Origin: Defluviicoccus sp046348835
Lineage (GTDB): Bacteria > Pseudomonadota > Alphaproteobacteria > Rhodospirillales > Defluviicoccaceae
Direction of reading: 5' to 3'
Assembly: GCA_046348835.1 (NCBI GenBank)
Contig: JAXMDM010000004.1
Coordinates: 310,001 to 374,000, forward strand
DNA: 64,000 bases
The translations under genes were made by a program, and so were the position numbers. Below the pieces are notes generated by a model that made no database searches, had not been told where the DNA came from, and saw only the letters and a list, made by a program, of their open reading frames with translations. Position 1 is the stretch's first letter; every line of letters begins with the position of its first letter. Positions 63,405 to 64,000 of this stretch are shown here, in pieces.

Positions 63405-64000
63405 ATGCCTAGTGAGCTCGAAAGCCGGGTGTTGCGTCGAATAAGTTGGCGCATCGTGCCGTTTATCATGATATTATATTTCGTCGCGTACATAGACCGG
63501 GTCAATATCGGCTTTGCCGCGCTGACAATGAACAAGGACCTGGGCTTTTCCTCGTCGGTATTCGGTTTCGGCGCCGGCATATTCTTTGTCGGCTACTTCC
63601 TGTTCGAAGTTCCCTCCAACCTCGTCCTCGAAAAGGTCGGCGCACGTTTGTGGATCGCCCGGGTAATGATCACCTGGGGCCTGATCTCCGGCGGGATGGC
63701 GTTCGTCCAAGGAGAGACCAGTTTCTATGTGTTGCGCTTCCTCTTGGGGGCGGCCGAGGCCGGCTTCTTCCCCGGCATCATCCTCTATCTGAGCTACTGG
63801 TTCCCTGCCCGCCACCGGGCCGGTGTCACCGCCTTCTTCATGGCCGCCGCCCCCATCTCGACCGCCCTCGGCTCGCCGGTCTCCGCGGCGCTCTTGCAGA
63901 TGCACGGGGTCATGGGCTTCGCCGGTTGGCAGTGGCTCTTCATCATCGAAGCCATTCCGGCCCTGCTGCTGGGTATCGCCGTTCTCATCTACATGACCGA
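63405..64000 (+). CDS. MFS transporter, anion:cation symporter family (3' end outside window)
   Basis: The first 198 codons of an MFS transporter. GGTGAGGAG precedes ATG 63405. The N-terminus SWRIVPFIMILYFVAYIDR followed by VNIGFAALTMNKDLG is the hallmark of the ACS family (tartrate, phthalate, glucarate, hydroxyphenylacetate carriers). A loop motif, FEVPSNLVLEKVGARLWIAR, and RFLLGAAEAGFFPGIILYLSYWFP follow. Five or six membrane segments are visible before the window ends. It is likely an organic-anion importer under control of the divergent LysR gene. Confidence 0.92.
   Translation, partial: MPSELESRVLRRISWRIVPFIMILYFVAYIDRVNIGFAALTMNKDLGFSSSVFGFGAGIFFVGYFLFEVPSNLVLEKVGARLWIARVMITWGLISGGMAFVQGETSFYVLRFLLGAAEAGFFPGIILYLSYWFPARHRAGVTAFFMAAAPISTALGSPVSAALLQMHGVMGFAGWQWLFIIEAIPALLLGIAVLIYMT

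Overview
The window is a compact chromosomal stretch from a high-GC alphaproteobacterium, most likely in or near Rhodospirillales. The evidence is the strong GC3 bias, many ATGA/GTGA start-stop overlaps, and several families that are typical of alphaproteobacteria: DUF1476 (F1-ATPase zeta inhibitor), DUF1244, DUF1285, DUF6111, an NdvA/ChvA-type glucan exporter, and the thrB-rnhA-peroxiredoxin neighbourhood. The species cannot be fixed from sequence alone. No rRNA, tRNA, CRISPR array, transposase or integrase was seen.

Layout. 0-7.8 kb: a membrane-anchored metallophosphoesterase (cut by the left edge) overlapping a GMC oxidoreductase; a bacteriophytochrome histidine kinase overlapping its heme oxygenase; a small coiled-coil ORF; a 4Fe-4S protein. 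7.8-12.4 kb: DUF1244, purD, xseA, pmbA/tldE. 12.6-18.8 kb: a 2-oxoacid:ferredoxin oxidoreductase (korAB) followed by an adrenodoxin-reductase-type ferredoxin-NADP reductase, a rhodanese and an MFS transporter. 18.8-26.3 kb: an HExxH protein, a thioesterase and folK on the minus strand; a NYN-domain protein; L-lactate dehydrogenase; msrA, tspO, thrC and an M16 peptidase. 26.3-35.7 kb: a Ser/Thr kinase fused to a sulfatase-modifying-factor domain, ZIP transporter, YqgE, DsbD, peroxiredoxin, rnhA/thrB, a lipoprotein. 35.8-41.1 kb: the complete glycine cleavage set gcvT-gcvH-gcvPA-gcvPB and a COQ10/RatA-like protein.

41.1-46.0 kb is the least ordinary part. A broken branched-chain amino-acid binding-protein gene lies between two near-identical copies of the 3' end of a redoxin gene. 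Further on is a lower-GC patch with a decapitated gene fragment and a TIR-domain gene interrupted by a 4-base tandem duplication. Between them are an exported redoxin/DsbD-alpha pair, the ATPase inhibitor and a secreted protein.

46.1-53 kb holds a four-gene translationally coupled MoxR-DUF58-BatA/DUF4159-VWA-like operon. 53-55.9 kb holds DUF1285, a CoA-type Nudix hydrolase, DUF6111 and a CCA-adding enzyme. 56-61.1 kb carries small exported proteins and lipoproteins (LEA/WHy, SYLF, META), a HIT protein and the glucan exporter. 61.6-64 kb has a 59-residue ORF, an M15 peptidase preceded by a perfect palindrome, and a divergent LysR/MFS pair (the MFS gene is cut by the right edge).

Most of the window is housekeeping and envelope function. 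I see no intact, clearly undescribed multi-gene system. The items most worth following are the repeat-bounded pseudogene, the TIR remnant, the kinase-FGE fusion with tandem repeats, the ferredoxin-like cysteine motif in the GMC enzyme, and the palindrome before the peptidase.
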